Shown piece by piece: positions 16,889-26,708 of a stretch of DNA of 40,522 nt; positions within the stretch are counted from its first letter, which is position 1, and every line of letters begins with the position of its first letter. Under the pieces are notes generated by a model. It saw only the letters and a program-made list of their open reading frames with translations, searched no databases and had not been told where the DNA came from. This stretch comes from Xanthomonas cucurbitae (GTDB lineage Bacteria > Pseudomonadota > Gammaproteobacteria > Xanthomonadales > Xanthomonadaceae): the NCBI RefSeq assembly GCF_002939885.1, contig NZ_MDED01000031.1, forward strand, positions 1-40,522, read 5' to 3'. The translations under genes and the position numbers were made by a program.

Positions 16889-17566
16889 ATGGGTTACGAG
16901 CTACTGATTAGCGACTGCGATGGTGTTCTTGTCGACAGCGAGATATTGGCCGACCGGGTGATGCGCGAGGCGCTCGTGTCTTTCGTGCCGAGCGAGCCGC
17001 TGGAACAGTTGCTCGAAACGACGTTCGGGCAGACCACCCGGGAAGTACTGCGGCGTGTGGAAGAACACTTTGCCTTGCAGTTGCCGGACACCTTGCTGGC
17101 GCAGATCCAGGCGCGCAGCGAGTCCCTGATCGCCGCGCAAGTGCAGCCCATCCCGGGCGTGCGCGAGGCGCTGGAACAGATTCCGCTGCCGTTGGCGGTG
17201 GCCTCCAACAGCCGCCGCCACAATGTGATTGCCTCGGTGGAGCGCGCCGGGCTGGCCGCGCGTGCGGCTGGGCGCATCTTCAGTGCCGACATGGTGGAAC
17301 GGCCCAAGCCGGCGCCGGATGTGTACCTGCTGGCCGCACGCACCGCCGGCGTGGCGCCCGAGCGTTGCCTGGTGATCGAAGACAGCCCCACCGGTGCCAC
17401 GGCGGCCGTGGCGGCAGGCATGCAGGTACTGGGGTTTATCGGTGCCAGCCACATTCCGCCTGGCCACGGTGACACCCTGCGCCGCCTCGGTGCGCTTGAG
17501 GTGTTCGACGAAATGCGTCATTTGCCTGTGTTGTTCGCGCGGCTGGCGCAAAGGCGCGCTGGTTAA
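16889..17566 (+). CDS. HAD-superfamily phosphatase, beta-phosphoglucomutase-like
   Basis: This 225-residue soluble hydrolase should act on small phosphorylated metabolites such as sugar phosphates, with no specific substrate evident. All four HAD motifs are present: DCDGVLVDSE with nucleophile Asp9 and acid Asp11, VASNS near 109, the lysine in RPKPAPDVYL near 141, and IEDSPTGATAAVAAGM near 162. The helical cap (residues 15-85) places it in the subgroup of beta-phosphoglucomutases and phosphoglycolate phosphatases. Starts at 16862 (MALCKQ) and 16880 (MGAM) are in frame and possible. I chose 16889 because family members begin a few residues before the first motif. Confidence 0.85.
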   Translation: MGYELLISDCDGVLVDSEILADRVMREALVSFVPSEPLEQLLETTFGQTTREVLRRVEEHFALQLPDTLLAQIQARSESLIAAQVQPIPGVREALEQIPLPLAVASNSRRHNVIASVERAGLAARAAGRIFSADMVERPKPAPDVYLLAARTAGVAPERCLVIEDSPTGATAAVAAGMQVLGFIGASHIPPGHGDTLRRLGALEVFDEMRHLPVLFARLAQRRAG

Positions 17567-17782
17567 ATGAAAGGCTCGGTGAGTAGGCCGCAGGCAACTC
17601 GCAGCGCTGCACTCTGCAGTTGACCTGCTGCGTTATCGGAGTCTGCAAAGCAGCCGCGATCCGAGTCGTGGCTCCATCTGGATGCAGCCTAAGCCTGGCG
17701 AATCGAGGGTGCCACGCTAGACCGTTGGTTGGTAGGTTTTGGTGAAAAGCAAGACACCGCGTCGCCTGCTTGCCAGTCGCTG

Positions 17783-17936
17783 TTGAGATCCATGCAGGCC
17801 GACCATTTCGACTGGTCCTTGCCCGCTCACCGTCGTGGGACCCTTGGCGGCATGGATGCCGCCACGGAGCTTACATGGACGTACTTGCAGCGTGTCCCGC
17901 GATGGTGGGCGGGCAAGGGCCCTTCAGCGAAGGCGC
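17783..17936 (+). repeat. Dispersed intergenic repeat, copy A
   Basis: This copy begins TTGAGATCCATGCAG and includes the palindrome GGCGGCATGGATGCCGCC at 17846-17863. It ends near CAGCGAAGGCGC. It matches copy B at 18121 over about 154 bases with scattered substitutions (roughly 85% by eye). Weaker similarity extends about 50 bases further upstream in both copies, at the GGTTTTG..GACACCG segment. Confidence 0.75.
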
Positions 17937-17965
17937 GGCGTCGAGGGCGCGGTGCCCTCACCGCT

Positions 17966-18034
17966 CGCGGGACACGCCGTGAATCCGTCCGTGGAGGCTC
18001 GATGGCGGCATCCATGCCGCCAACGGTCCCGCAA
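17966..18034 (-). repeat. Dispersed intergenic repeat, inverted partial copy C
   Basis: Read on the minus strand, this segment repeats the middle of copies A and B: a GGGACC end, GGCGGCATGGATGCCGCC, a GAGC..CCA..GGACG stretch and GGCGTGTCCCGCG. It lies between A and B in the opposite direction, so a transcript through A and C could fold into a long stem. Confidence 0.65.
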
Positions 18035-18120
18035 TCGGCGAGGACACCACGCCAGACAATCGGCTGATGGTTTTGTTGGAGAGCTAAAGACACCGCTCCA
18101 GACAGTTGGCTGGCCGCTGG

Positions 18121-18275
18121 TTGAGATCCATGCAGACCGACCATCTCCACTGGTCCTCGCCCGCCCACCGTCGCGGGACCCGTGGCGGCATGGATGCCGC
18201 TGCGGAGCCTACACGGACGTACTTGCGGCATGTCCCGTGACGGTGGGCGGGCAAGGGCCCTGCAGCGAAGTCGCA
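18121..18275 (+). repeat. Dispersed intergenic repeat, copy B
   Basis: This is the second direct copy, 338 bases after copy A, starting TTGAGATCCATGCAG and containing GGCGGCATGGATGCCGC. A further degenerate copy of its last 40 bases (GCGGTATGTCC..GATGGTGACCGGGCAAG) follows at about 18333-18370. Confidence 0.75.
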
Positions 18276-18377
18276 GACACACTGCTCTACAACTGATCTA
18301 TCCGCAGAACCGTCTATCAGCCACTCTACCTTGCGGTATGTCCGGCGATGGTGACCGGGCAAGAATCATGCCGCCAT

Positions 18378-18419
18378 CAACGCAACAGGGCGCGATGCGC
18401 ATCGCGCCCTGTTGCGTTG
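18378..18419. terminator. 42-bp perfect palindrome, probable terminator hairpin
   Basis: Two 20-base arms, CAACGCAACAGGGCGCGATG and its exact complement, are separated by only two bases. The hairpin lies 18 bases beyond the stop of the DUF466 gene, at the end of the cstA operon. No T-run is present on the minus strand, so it may stop transcription through stem stability or protect the 3' end of the message. Confidence 0.6.
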
Positions 18420-18437
18420 TAGCGTGCCGCTGATGAC

Positions 18438-18662
18438 TCAACAGCAGCGGAAGCCGCTCTTGCCGCCGTAGCGCGCGTCCTGGCGCTCGCGGAAAAACGT
18501 GGGGTAATCCATCACCGGTCGGTCGGGATGTTTTTCCAGCATGTGGCGCACGTAGTTGTCGTAGTCGGGAATGCCGCAGCACAGCCGCGCGGTCTGGATC
18601 AGGCGCCGCCAGATGCGGCGATGCGCCTGGTATTGGCTGGCAAGAACGAGTTGGGTGCCCAT
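18438..18662 (-). CDS. YbdD/YjiX-family (DUF466) small protein
   Basis: This 74-residue protein belongs to the DUF466 family (E. coli YbdD and YjiX), recognised from the helix [26 protein letters not shown] and the C-terminal [19 protein letters not shown] with its paired cysteines. Members nearly always follow a CstA- or BtsT-type pyruvate/peptide transporter gene and are thought to assist it. Here the start codon overlaps the cstA stop (TAATG), so translation is coupled. A stable hairpin follows at 18378. Confidence 0.9.
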   Translation of the reverse strand: MGTQLVLASQYQAHRRIWRRLIQTARLCCGIPDYDNYVRHMLEKHPDRPVMDYPTFFRERQDARYGGKSGFRCC

Positions 18663-20734
18663 TACAGATCTGCCATCTGGTGTGGCTGCAAGGCCACGTA
18701 CGCGGTTTCACGGTCGCTGCGTTGCGGAGTGCGGCGCGCAATGACGATCGTCTTGATCGCATAGATCAGGATCGATCCCACCACGAACAGAAACAGCACC
18801 GTCAGCCCGGTGTTGACGTAGGCATTGGTGACGATCTGCTGCATCTGCGGCACTGTCTTGGCCGGTGCGGTGATGGTATTGCTGGCGATGGCGGCCTGGA
18901 ACTTGTGCGCCTGCGCCAGGAAGCCCTGCGCCGGGTTGCTGTCGAAGATCTTGATTAGCCCCGCATACGTCGTGCACAGCAACAGCCACAGCGCCGGCAC
19001 GATGGTGACCCAGGCATAGCGGTCGCGCTTCATCTTGAACAGCACCACCGTGCCCAGCATCAGCGCGATCCCTGCCAGCATCTGGTTGGAGATGCCGAAC
19101 AACGGCCACAGCGTCTGGATGCCGCCGAACGGATCGATCACGCCGGTGTACAGCAGGTAGCCCCATAACGCCACGCAGCCGGCGGTGGCAATGATGTTGG
19201 CCACCCACGACTCGGTCTTCTTCAGCGCCGGGATGAAGTTGCCCAGCAGGTCCTGCAGCATGAAGCGGCCCGCGCGCGTGCCGGCATCGACGGCGGTCAG
19301 GATGAACAAGGCTTCGAACAGGATGGCGAAGTGGTACCAGAACGCCATGGTGTCCTTGCCCGGCAACAGCTGGTGCAGGATCTGCGCGATGCCCACCGCC
19401 AGGGTGGGCGCACCGCCAGCGCGCGCCAGGATGCTGTGCTCGCCAATGTCCCTGGCGGTGGCTTCCAGCACGTCGGGGGTGATTGCAAAGCCCCATTCGG
19501 ACACCTTGGCCGCCACCGCGACCGTGTCGGTACCGACCAGCGGGGCGGGGCTGTTCATGGCGAAGTAGATGCCCGGCTCGATGATCGAGGCGGCCACCAG
19601 CGCCATGATCGCCACGAACGATTCCATCAGCATGCCGCCATAGCCGATGTAGCGCATGTGGCTTTCGTTGGCGAGCAGCTTGGGCGTGGTGCCGGAGGCG
19701 ATCAACGCATGGAAACCGGAGACTGCGCCACAGGCAATGGTGATGAACAGGAACGGGAAGATCCCGCCCTTCCACACCGGGCCGTCGCCGGTGGAGGCGA
19801 ACTGGGTCAGCGCCGGCATTTTCAGGTCGGGCATCACCACCAGGATGCCGATCGCCAGCGCCAGGATGGTGCCGATCTTGAGGAAGGTGGACAGGTAATC
19901 GCGCGGCGCCAGCAACAGCCACACCGGCAGCACCGAGGCCACGAAGCCGTAGCCGATCAACATCCAGGTGATCTGCTTGGCGGTGAAGGTGAAGGCCGGG
20001 CCCCAGGTCGGGTCGGCAGCGACCTTGCCGCCCAGCCAGATCGCGGCCAGCAGCAGGATCAGCCCCACCACCGAGATCTCGCCGATCTTGCCGACGCGGA
20101 TGTAGCGCATGTACACGCCCATCATCAGCGCGATGGGCATGGTGGCGATCACCGTGAACATGCCCCATGGGCTTTCGGCCAGTGCCTTGACCACCACCAT
20201 CGCCAGCACCGCCAGGATGATGACCATGATGAGGAACGCACCGAACAAGGCGATGGTGCCGGGCACCTGGCCCATTTCCTCGCGCACCAGATCGCCCAGC
20301 GAGCGGCCGTTGCGGCGGCTGGACAGGAACAGCACCACGAAGTCCTGTACCGCACCGGCGAACACCACGCCCACCACCAGCCACAGCAGGCCGGGCAGGT
20401 AGCCCATCTGCGCGGCCAGCACCGGGCCGACCAGCGGGCCGGCGCCGGCGATGGCGGCGAAGTGGTGGCCGAAGAGCACGTGCTTGTTGGTGGGCACGTA
20501 GTCAAGGCCGTCGTTGTTGACGACCGCCGGGGTGGCGCGGGTGGGATCGAGCTGCATCACCTTGTCGGCGATGAACAGGCTGTAGAACCGGTAGGCGATC
20601 AAGTAGATCGAGACCGCCGCCGTCACGATCCACAGTGCGTTGATGTGCTCGCCACGCCGCAGCGCCACGGTACCCAGGCAGAACGCGGCCAGCAGCGCGA
20701 GCGCGCTCCAGGCCAGCTTCGAGAACCCTTTCAT
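18662..20734 (-). CDS. cstA: Carbon starvation protein CstA
   Basis: This 690-residue inner-membrane transporter of the CstA/BtsT family imports pyruvate and perhaps peptides during nutrient limitation. E. coli CstA has about 700 residues, so this is full length. The N-terminal CstA domain shows [37 protein letters not shown] near residues 75-110, followed by [19 protein letters not shown], the family hallmark. Further on, [15 protein letters not shown] and [17 protein letters not shown] are also conserved. About sixteen membrane helices are visible. I chose the ATG at 20734, preceded by GAGGGG, over the longer open frame to 20842. It overlaps the DUF466 gene downstream and is divergent from the pirin gene. 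Confidence 0.95.
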   Translation of the reverse strand: MKGFSKLAWSALALLAAFCLGTVALRRGEHINALWIVTAAVSIYLIAYRFYSLFIADKVMQLDPTRATPAVVNNDGLDYVPTNKHVLFGHHFAAIAGAGPLVGPVLAAQMGYLPGLLWLVVGVVFAGAVQDFVVLFLSSRRNGRSLGDLVREEMGQVPGTIALFGAFLIMVIILAVLAMVVVKALAESPWGMFTVIATMPIALMMGVYMRYIRVGKIGEISVVGLILLLAAIWLGGKVAADPTWGPAFTFTAKQITWMLIGYGFVASVLPVWLLLAPRDYLSTFLKIGTILALAIGILVVMPDLKMPALTQFASTGDGPVWKGGIFPFLFITIACGAVSGFHALIASGTTPKLLANESHMRYIGYGGMLMESFVAIMALVAASIIEPGIYFAMNSPAPLVGTDTVAVAAKVSEWGFAITPDVLEATARDIGEHSILARAGGAPTLAVGIAQILHQLLPGKDTMAFWYHFAILFEALFILTAVDAGTRAGRFMLQDLLGNFIPALKKTESWVANIIATAGCVALWGYLLYTGVIDPFGGIQTLWPLFGISNQMLAGIALMLGTVVLFKMKRDRYAWVTIVPALWLLLCTTYAGLIKIFDSNPAQGFLAQAHKFQAAIASNTITAPAKTVPQMQQIVTNAYVNTGLTVLFLFVVGSILIYAIKTIVIARRTPQRSDRETAYVALQPHQMADL

Positions 20735-20965
20735 GCATGCCCCTCGGAAACGATTCGTCCAAGGGTCTCCCCGTGCCCGCCTGCGGTCAATGGCGGTGGT
20801 TCGCTTCAGCGTAAACTTTGGTTGTAGGGTGTTTGCCTGCAAAGTGCGCTAGCGCCATTGCGGCGAGGCCGGCGACTGGAACGGTCGGTTGCAGCCGTCG
20901 CGATTGGGTACGGCGCCACGCGCACCCATGATGACGGCACCCACACACGGCACAGGGATATCGCA

Positions 20966-21820
20966 ATGAGCACCACGACCACCCCGGCGCATGTGCTGCG
21001 CACCATCGGCGGCATGCCCACCTCCGACGGCGCCGGCGTCAAACTGACGCGCGTGATCGGCACCGCGCAATTGCCTGAGCTGGACCCGTTCCTGATGCTG
21101 GATGAGTTCGGCACCGAACAGGCTGAAGACTATATCGGCGGATTTCCCAGCCACCCGCATCGCGGCTTCGAGACGGTGACCTACATGCTCGACGGGCGCA
21201 TGCGGCACAAGGACAACCATGGCAACGAAGGTCTGCTGACGCCGGGCAGCGTGCAGTGGATGACCGCCGGCCGCGGCCTGATCCACTCGGAAATGCCCGA
21301 GCAGGAATCCGGGCGCATGCGCGGGTTCCAGCTGTGGGTGAACCTGCCGGCGCGCGAGAAGATGACCGACCCGAAGTACCAGGAGTACGCGCCCGACCGC
21401 ATCCCGGTGGCGCAGCCGGCGCCTGGGGTGACGGTGAAGGTGATTGCCGGTGTGGTGGGCGAGGTGGTCGGGCCGATCGTGCAGCCGGCGACCAGCCCGG
21501 TGTATCTGGATATCGCCCTGGACGCGCACGCGGCATGGGAGTACTCGCTGCCCGAGGGCCACAACGCCTTTGCGTATGCCTTCGAGGGCGCGGTGGCGGT
21601 GGGGCAGGGCGATGCCGCGCGTAGGCTGCCGGCGCAGGAACTAGCGGTGCTGGGCGGTGGCGAGCGGCTGACGCTGCGCGGCGGCGCCGAGGGCGCGCGC
21701 CTGATCCTGGTGGCCGGGCGCCCGCTCAACGAGCCGGTGATGCGGCACGGCCCGTTCGTGATGAACACCAGGCAGGAACTGATGCAGGCGTTTGTCGATT
21801 TCCAGGAAGGGCGATTCTGA
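20966..21820 (+). CDS. Pirin-family cupin protein
   Basis: This 284-residue soluble bicupin binds a single metal, usually iron. The pirin ligands are present: His63 and His65 in PSHPHRGFETVTYMLDG, His107 and Glu109 in GRGLIHSEMP. The second cupin half (VYLDIALDAHAAWEYSLPEGHNAF) and the C-terminal LVAGRPLNEPVMRHGPFVMNT are typical. Bacterial pirins include quercetinases and proteins that modulate pyruvate dehydrogenase, and the sequence does not tell which applies. The start at 20966 has GGGA upstream. It is divergent from cstA, and a hairpin follows its stop. Confidence 0.9.
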   Translation: MSTTTTPAHVLRTIGGMPTSDGAGVKLTRVIGTAQLPELDPFLMLDEFGTEQAEDYIGGFPSHPHRGFETVTYMLDGRMRHKDNHGNEGLLTPGSVQWMTAGRGLIHSEMPEQESGRMRGFQLWVNLPAREKMTDPKYQEYAPDRIPVAQPAPGVTVKVIAGVVGEVVGPIVQPATSPVYLDIALDAHAAWEYSLPEGHNAFAYAFEGAVAVGQGDAARRLPAQELAVLGGGERLTLRGGAEGARLILVAGRPLNEPVMRHGPFVMNTRQELMQAFVDFQEGRF

Positions 21821-21858
21821 GGTGTCGGCCTCGCGAAGCCGGATCGTGGCGCATGCGC

Positions 21859-21889
21859 ACGGCGCTGTCTCCAGGCGAGGCAGCGCCGT
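21859..21889. terminator. Hairpin between convergent genes
   Basis: ACGGCGCTG and CAGCGCCGT form a perfect 9-bp stem with a 13-base loop, midway between the stops of the convergent genes at 21820 and 21902. No T-run follows on either strand, so it is a possible weak bidirectional terminator. Confidence 0.4.
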
Positions 21890-21901
21890 AGGCTCAGTTC
21901 A

Positions 21902-22363
21902 TCAGCGCTGCAACGCCAGGCTGGCCGGTTGCAGGTCCATGGCCTGTACCAACGCTTGCATCGAGGTGAGTTCCTCGCTGCTGGCGCCGTCGATCCATAG
22001 CTGTGCGTAACGCTTCTTGCCCAGCTCGACCACGGTGACGCGGCGCGATTCCATGCCCGGCACTTCGCGGCCGCCCAGGTCGAGCTTGTACCAGTAGAAC
22101 TCTTCCTGCTGGATCTGGCCCTTTTCAGCACGGCGGTCGCGCGCCAGCGCCATGGACGGATCGCGGGTGGTCAGCATCACGCCGACCACCTGGCGGCCCT
22201 CGGCGTTGACCGCCTTGCAGACCAGATAATCGGCACCGGCCAATTGGGTCCACTGCAGTCCCGAGGCGGGTGGCAGCGGCGGGCAGACCGGCGCGGTCTG
22301 GGCGTGGACGGTGGCGGCGGCCAGCAGCAGACTCAGGCCGACAAGGCAGAATGCAGACTTCAT
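21902..22363 (-). CDS. Secreted protein of unknown function
   Basis: The protein has 153 residues from the ATG at 22363. An N-terminal signal peptide (MKSAFCLVGLSLLLAAATVHA, cleavage near residue 21) predicts a periplasmic location. The mature part has two cysteines that could pair (APVCPPLPP and DYLVCKAV), a charged middle (ALARDRRAEKGQIQQEEFYWYK) and a mixed C-terminus (KRYAQLWIDGASSEELTSMQAL). I do not recognise the family. It is convergent with the pirin gene. About 360 bases follow on its 5' side without a gene. Confidence 0.75.
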   Translation of the reverse strand: MKSAFCLVGLSLLLAAATVHAQTAPVCPPLPPASGLQWTQLAGADYLVCKAVNAEGRQVVGVMLTTRDPSMALARDRRAEKGQIQQEEFYWYKLDLGGREVPGMESRRVTVVELGKKRYAQLWIDGASSEELTSMQALVQAMDLQPASLALQR

Positions 22364-22726
22364 CGAAGGTTCCCCGGCATTGGATGACGATGCGGGGGCG
22401 ACGCCAATCCGTGCCGCTGCAGTGCCTCGAGCTCCCCGCTGCAAGGCTGCCGTCCACATGACGCGCGCTCCGCTCACGTCTGCATCACTACCACACCTGT
22501 GCGAGCAAGCTCAAGCCCTGTCGCAACCGGGCGCGGCATGGCTTGTGCAGTACGGCACTTTCACTGCGAGACCTGGTAACGCAGTGCGTGCAGTCAGCTG
22601 TGACGCGCACGGTTTCACGAGTAATCAACTGATCTGGGTGCCGGTGTTTTCAGTGATGGTCCGTCTACGACCTTTCGTGCCGCGTCGCTCAAGCCCGCAC
22701 GCTCTCGCTGTCAAGGTCGCGTATTT
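22364..22726. other. Gene-free intergenic stretch
   Basis: There are 363 bases between the start of the secreted-protein gene and the stop of the endonuclease V gene. I see no convincing gene, terminator or repeat. It must carry the promoter of the minus-strand gene at 22363. Confidence 0.35.
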
Positions 22727-23437
22727 CTACAGCAGGTTGGCCTGTGCAGGCAGCGCAATCTCGCCGCGGCGAGACGCCAGGCGGTCTGCAAGACGCGTCG
22801 GTTCCGGCAGGCGATAGGCGCGCAGGGTGCGCAGGGTCCACGCGAGCGCGCCTTGCAGCGACACGCGGTGACCGGGCGAGACGATCAACGGATTGCAGCG
22901 CGGCTTGCTGCGCAAGGCCCAGCCGATCTGCGCGCCGCCCAGCAGGACTGGACTATGGTCGCCGCGCTCCGGGCCGGGGTCTGCGAACTGGCCGGCCAGC
23001 CGCTGCTTGGCCACGCCGATGCTGGGCAACCCGGTTACCACGCCGAAGTGCGCGGCAATGCCGAGCTTGCGCGGATGCGCGATGCCCTGGCCGTCCACGA
23101 ACGCCAGGTCCGGCGTGTGCGACAGCAGCGCCAGTGCCCGCAGCAAGGCCGGCAATTCGCGAAAGCTGAGCAGGCCGGGCACGTAGGGCATCGAGGTCGC
23201 AACGCGTGCCACCTGCATTTCCAGCGGCAACAAGGTCTGTGCATCCAGCAGCACGGCCGCCGCGCGCGTGGTCTGGCCCTCGTCCTCGAAACCGACATCG
23301 AAGCCGGCCAGCAGTTGCGGCGTTGCGGTCACCGCATCCTGCAGCACGACCTGGCGTGCCAGTTGCTGCTTCAACTGTCGCGCCTGGGTGACACTGCCGT
23401 CCCAACCGGCGAACACGGGATCCAAGGGTGCCTTCAT
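22727..23437 (-). CDS. nfi: Endonuclease V (deoxyinosine repair)
   Basis: The enzyme cuts the second phosphodiester bond 3' to deoxyinosine and helps repair deaminated adenine. The protein has 236 residues from an ATG at 23437, close to E. coli Nfi (about 225). Conserved stretches are AGFDVGF with the catalytic Asp47, [15 protein letters not shown] with the catalytic Glu and the wedge-loop [28 protein letters not shown] with the third acidic residue, and the lysine in SIGVAKQRL. It is divergent from gpmA, with 103 bases between the starts. The ribosome-binding site is weak. Confidence 0.9.
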   Translation of the reverse strand: MKAPLDPVFAGWDGSVTQARQLKQQLARQVVLQDAVTATPQLLAGFDVGFEDEGQTTRAAAVLLDAQTLLPLEMQVARVATSMPYVPGLLSFRELPALLRALALLSHTPDLAFVDGQGIAHPRKLGIAAHFGVVTGLPSIGVAKQRLAGQFADPGPERGDHSPVLLGGAQIGWALRSKPRCNPLIVSPGHRVSLQGALAWTLRTLRAYRLPEPTRLADRLASRRGEIALPAQANLL

Positions 23438-23540
23438 CGCCGCAGCATCGCGCGCGGCCCGTGGCGGCGCCGTGCACGCCAGCGATGCGCTGGCTGCCGC
23501 TACAATCGCCGGCTGATCGGCCCCCAATCGGAGAACCGTA

Positions 23541-24290
23541 GTGACCCGCAAACTCGTACTGCTGCGCCATGGCCAGAGCCAATGGAACCTGGACAACCGC
23601 TTCACCGGCTGGGTGGATGTGGACCTCACCGAACAGGGCCGCCAGGAGGCTGCCGCTGCCGGCAAGCTGATGAAGGACGAGGGCCTGCAGTTCGATGTGG
23701 CTCACACCTCGGTACTCAAGCGCGCCATCCATACGCTGCAGGGCGCATTGACGGAACTCGACCAGGACTGGCTGCCGGTGTCCAAGAGCTGGCGCCTCAA
23801 CGAGCGCCATTACGGCGGGCTGCAAGGTCTGGACAAGGCCGAAACTGCCGCCAAGCACGGCGAGGAGCAGGTCAAGATCTGGCGTCGCTCCTACGATATC
23901 CCGCCGCCGGCGATGGACGTCAACGACCCGGGCCACCCCTGTCACGACCGCCGCTATGCCACGCTGGATCGCAATGCGTTGCCGGGCACCGAGTCGCTGG
24001 CGACCACGCTGGTGCGCGTGCTGCCGTACTGGCACGACGCGATCGCGCCGCAGTTGAAGGCCGGCCAGACCGTGCTGGTGACCGCGCACGGCAACTCGTT
24101 GCGCGCGCTGTACAAGTATCTCAATGACGTCTCCAGCGAGCAGATCCTGGAACTCAATATCCCCACCGGCATCCCGCTGTTGTTCGAACTGGACGACAGC
24201 CTGCAGGTGCAAAGCTACCGCTATCTCGGCGACCCGGACGCGGCCAAGCGCGCGGCCGATGCCGTTGCCAACCAGGGCAAGGCCAGGTAA
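23541..24290 (+). CDS. gpmA: 2,3-bisphosphoglycerate-dependent phosphoglycerate mutase
   Basis: This glycolytic enzyme interconverts 3- and 2-phosphoglycerate. It has 249 residues, the usual length for the dependent class. The phosphohistidine motif [27 protein letters not shown] is at 7-33 with His11. [14 protein letters not shown] follows near 88, and the second histidine lies in [11 protein letters not shown] near 184. The start is a GTG at 23541 with GGAG eight bases upstream. The frame is intact, as expected for a core gene. It is divergent from the endonuclease V gene and is followed by a peptidase gene 123 bases later that looks independent. Confidence 0.96.
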   Translation: MTRKLVLLRHGQSQWNLDNRFTGWVDVDLTEQGRQEAAAAGKLMKDEGLQFDVAHTSVLKRAIHTLQGALTELDQDWLPVSKSWRLNERHYGGLQGLDKAETAAKHGEEQVKIWRRSYDIPPPAMDVNDPGHPCHDRRYATLDRNALPGTESLATTLVRVLPYWHDAIAPQLKAGQTVLVTAHGNSLRALYKYLNDVSSEQILELNIPTGIPLLFELDDSLQVQSYRYLGDPDAAKRAADAVANQGKAR

Positions 24291-24413
24291 TCGCAGCGTG
24301 GTGAAATGGCGGGCAGTGCGCTGCAATGGAGTGTGGCGCACAGCACGACGGGATTCGGTCATGCGCTTACTGTCCACCGTGCATGGCGCGGTTTTTCGGC
24401 CTTGGAGAATTGA

Positions 24414-26516
24414 ATGAAGTTGAGCAGTTTCGCGCCGTTGTCGCTTGCGCTGGCCGTCGCGGTCGCATTGTCGGCCTGTGGCGCCTCCGACGATGCCCCC
24501 AAGGCCGCGCCCGCCGCGCCGCAGGCCGCACCGGCCAAGGTGGATGTGTCCAAGCTGGATGCGCCGATCGTGGCGTTCGGCAGCGGCGATCTGGATCCGG
24601 CCATCAACGCGTGCCAGGACCTCAATGGTTTCGTCAACGCCAAGTGGCTCAAGGCCAACCCGGTGCCGTCCGATCGCAGCAGCTGGGGGAGCTTCGAAGT
24701 ACTGGCCGAGCGCTCGTTGACCATCCAGCATGCGCTGGTGGAGCAGTTGGCGCGCGGCAGTCTGTCGCCTGGTTCGGTGGATGCCAAGATCGCCGACCTG
24801 TGGCGCACCGGCTCGGACGAGGCGGCCATCGACACCGCCGGCATCACCCCGTTGCAGCCACAGTTGCAGGCCATCGATGCGTTGGCCGATGCGCCAGCCA
24901 TCGCCGCGTGGTTGCGCGACAGCTATGCCAAGGGCCAGGGCTTCGTGTTCTCGTTCGGGGCCAATGCCGACTACAAGAATTCCGAGCAGATGATTGCCTA
25001 TGCGGGCCAGGGCGGTCTGGGCCTGCCCGAGAAGGGCTATTACAGCGATCCAGCGCAGGCCAGGATCCGCGAGCAATACGTGGCTTACATTGCGCGCGTG
25101 CTGGAATTGTCCGGTCTCCCGGCTGCGCAGGCGGCGACGCAGGCCAAGGCGGTGATGGCATTCGAGACGCGGCTGGCCAACGCCTCGCTGTCGCGGATCG
25201 AATTGCGCGACCCGGCCAAGCGCTACAACCCGGTCGATGTAGCCGGCGCCAACGCGGTGACGCCGCATTTCGACTGGCAGGCGTTCTTCAGCGCGCTCAA
25301 GGTGCCGGCCGCTACGTTCTCGCTGAGCCAGCCGGGTTATTTCGCCGAGCTCGATGCGATGCTTGCCGACACGCCGGTGGACACCTGGAAAGCTTACTTG
25401 CGTTTCCACAGCATCGATGAGGCGGCGCCGTATCTGGCCAAGCCGTTCGAGCAGGCCAACTTCGATTTCTATGCCAAGACCTTGCGTGGGCAGCAGGACA
25501 TGCTGCCGCGCTGGAAGCGCACCTTGAACGCGGTCAACCAGGCGATGGGCGAAGCGCTGGGACAGCTCTACGTGCAATCCGCGTTTCCTGCCGAGTCCAA
25601 GGCGCAGATGCAGCAGCTGGTGCAGAACCTGTCCGCTGCGCTCCAGGCACGGCTGGAACGCCTGGACTGGATGAGTCCGCAGACCAAGCAGCGCGCGCTG
25701 GAAAAGTGGGCCAGCTTCACGCCCAAGATCGGGTATCCGGATCAGTGGCGCGACTGGTCGGCACTGGAGACGCGTGGCGACGGATTCCTGGCCAACATGC
25801 AGGCCGCCCAGGCATTCAACTACCGCTACATGCTGGACAAGATCGGCAAGCCGGTGGACAAGCGCGAGTGGCATATGACGCCGCAGACGGTCAACGCGTA
25901 CTACAACGCCACCCGCAACGAGATCGTGTTCCCGGCGGCGATCCTGCAGCCGCCGTTCTTCGATCCCAAGGCCGATCCGGCGCTGAACTACGGCGGCATC
26001 GGTGCGGTGATCGGGCACGAGATGATGCATGGCTACGACGACTCCGGCAGCCAGTTCGATGCCAAGGGCAATTTCGACACCTGGTGGACCGACGCAGACC
26101 GCAAGCTGTTTACCCAGCGCACCGATCAGTTGGTGGCGCAGTTCGACGGCTACGAGGCCATCCCCGGCGTGCACGTCAAGGGCAAGCTGACCCTGGGCGA
26201 AAACATCGGCGACCTGGGTGGCCTGACCGTGGCCTACGACGCCTTGCAGATGGCGTTGAAGGAACAGCCCGATGCCAACACGCAGATCGACGGCTATTCG
26301 CAGGATCAGCGCTTCTTCATGAACTGGGCCACGGTGTGGCGCCGCAACTTCACCGACGGCGAATTGCGCGTGCGTTTGAACACCGACACGCATGCACCGG
26401 CCAATTTCCGCGCCAATGGCGCGCCATCGAACATGCCGGTGTTCGCGCAGGCATTCCAGTGCAAACCGGGCGATGCGATGGTGCGCAGCGACAAGGAGCG
26501 TGTCGTGATCTGGTAA
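24414..26516 (+). CDS. M13-family (neprilysin/PepO-like) zinc metallopeptidase lipoprotein
   Basis: This 700-residue endopeptidase cleaves small peptides outside the cytoplasm. The N-terminus is a lipoprotein signal (VALSACGAS, lipidated Cys22) followed by an Ala/Pro-rich linker. The M13 N-terminal domain includes NACQDLNGFVNAKWLKANPVP near residues 63-83. The catalytic domain carries NAYYNATRNEIVFPAAILQPPFF, the zinc motif HEMMH (His535, Glu536, His539), and the third ligand Glu596 with Asp600 in ENIGDLGGL. It ends in the family's CKPGDAMVRSDKERVVIW, with the conserved penultimate-region cysteine. The start has GGAG well placed at 24404. It appears monocistronic. Confidence 0.94.
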   Translation: MKLSSFAPLSLALAVAVALSACGASDDAPKAAPAAPQAAPAKVDVSKLDAPIVAFGSGDLDPAINACQDLNGFVNAKWLKANPVPSDRSSWGSFEVLAERSLTIQHALVEQLARGSLSPGSVDAKIADLWRTGSDEAAIDTAGITPLQPQLQAIDALADAPAIAAWLRDSYAKGQGFVFSFGANADYKNSEQMIAYAGQGGLGLPEKGYYSDPAQARIREQYVAYIARVLELSGLPAAQAATQAKAVMAFETRLANASLSRIELRDPAKRYNPVDVAGANAVTPHFDWQAFFSALKVPAATFSLSQPGYFAELDAMLADTPVDTWKAYLRFHSIDEAAPYLAKPFEQANFDFYAKTLRGQQDMLPRWKRTLNAVNQAMGEALGQLYVQSAFPAESKAQMQQLVQNLSAALQARLERLDWMSPQTKQRALEKWASFTPKIGYPDQWRDWSALETRGDGFLANMQAAQAFNYRYMLDKIGKPVDKREWHMTPQTVNAYYNATRNEIVFPAAILQPPFFDPKADPALNYGGIGAVIGHEMMHGYDDSGSQFDAKGNFDTWWTDADRKLFTQRTDQLVAQFDGYEAIPGVHVKGKLTLGENIGDLGGLTVAYDALQMALKEQPDANTQIDGYSQDQRFFMNWATVWRRNFTDGELRVRLNTDTHAPANFRANGAPSNMPVFAQAFQCKPGDAMVRSDKERVVIW

Positions 26517-26708
26517 GCGCTGCACCTTGAGCGACCGCACTCGCTTCCTGCGGGCGCGGTGGCTGGCAGGTGCGGCGTGCCGCATCTGCGTTGTAGCCGT
26601 CCCCATGCCAGTGATGCCGAGACATCACACCGGCGCGTGCCGGCCTGTGCACATGCAGTTGCAAGGCCAACCTCTACACTGCCGCGCTGGAACGTGTTGG
26701 GGCTGGCG

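Larger units (their letters stand above)
17567..18377. other. Intergenic region filled with repeat copies
   Basis: About 810 bases lie between the HAD gene and the DUF466 gene with no convincing coding sequence. Frames that cross it are arginine/proline/alanine-rich products of the repeats. It holds two direct copies, one inverted copy and one degenerate copy of a GC-rich repeat, each of the first three centred on a short GGCGGCAT palindrome. Confidence 0.6.

Noticed and set aside
17827..18296. Pairs of 150-residue frames in the repeat cluster
   Set aside because: They arise from the repeated GC-rich sequence on both strands, with internal repeats at protein level and no ribosome-binding site. 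Similar frames are often annotated as hypothetical proteins, but I treat them as repeat DNA.
22953..26606. Very long minus-strand open frame of 1217 residues
   Set aside because: It lies antisense to gpmA and the M13 peptidase, which have full family motifs. The antisense product is His/Arg/Gln-rich shadow sequence.
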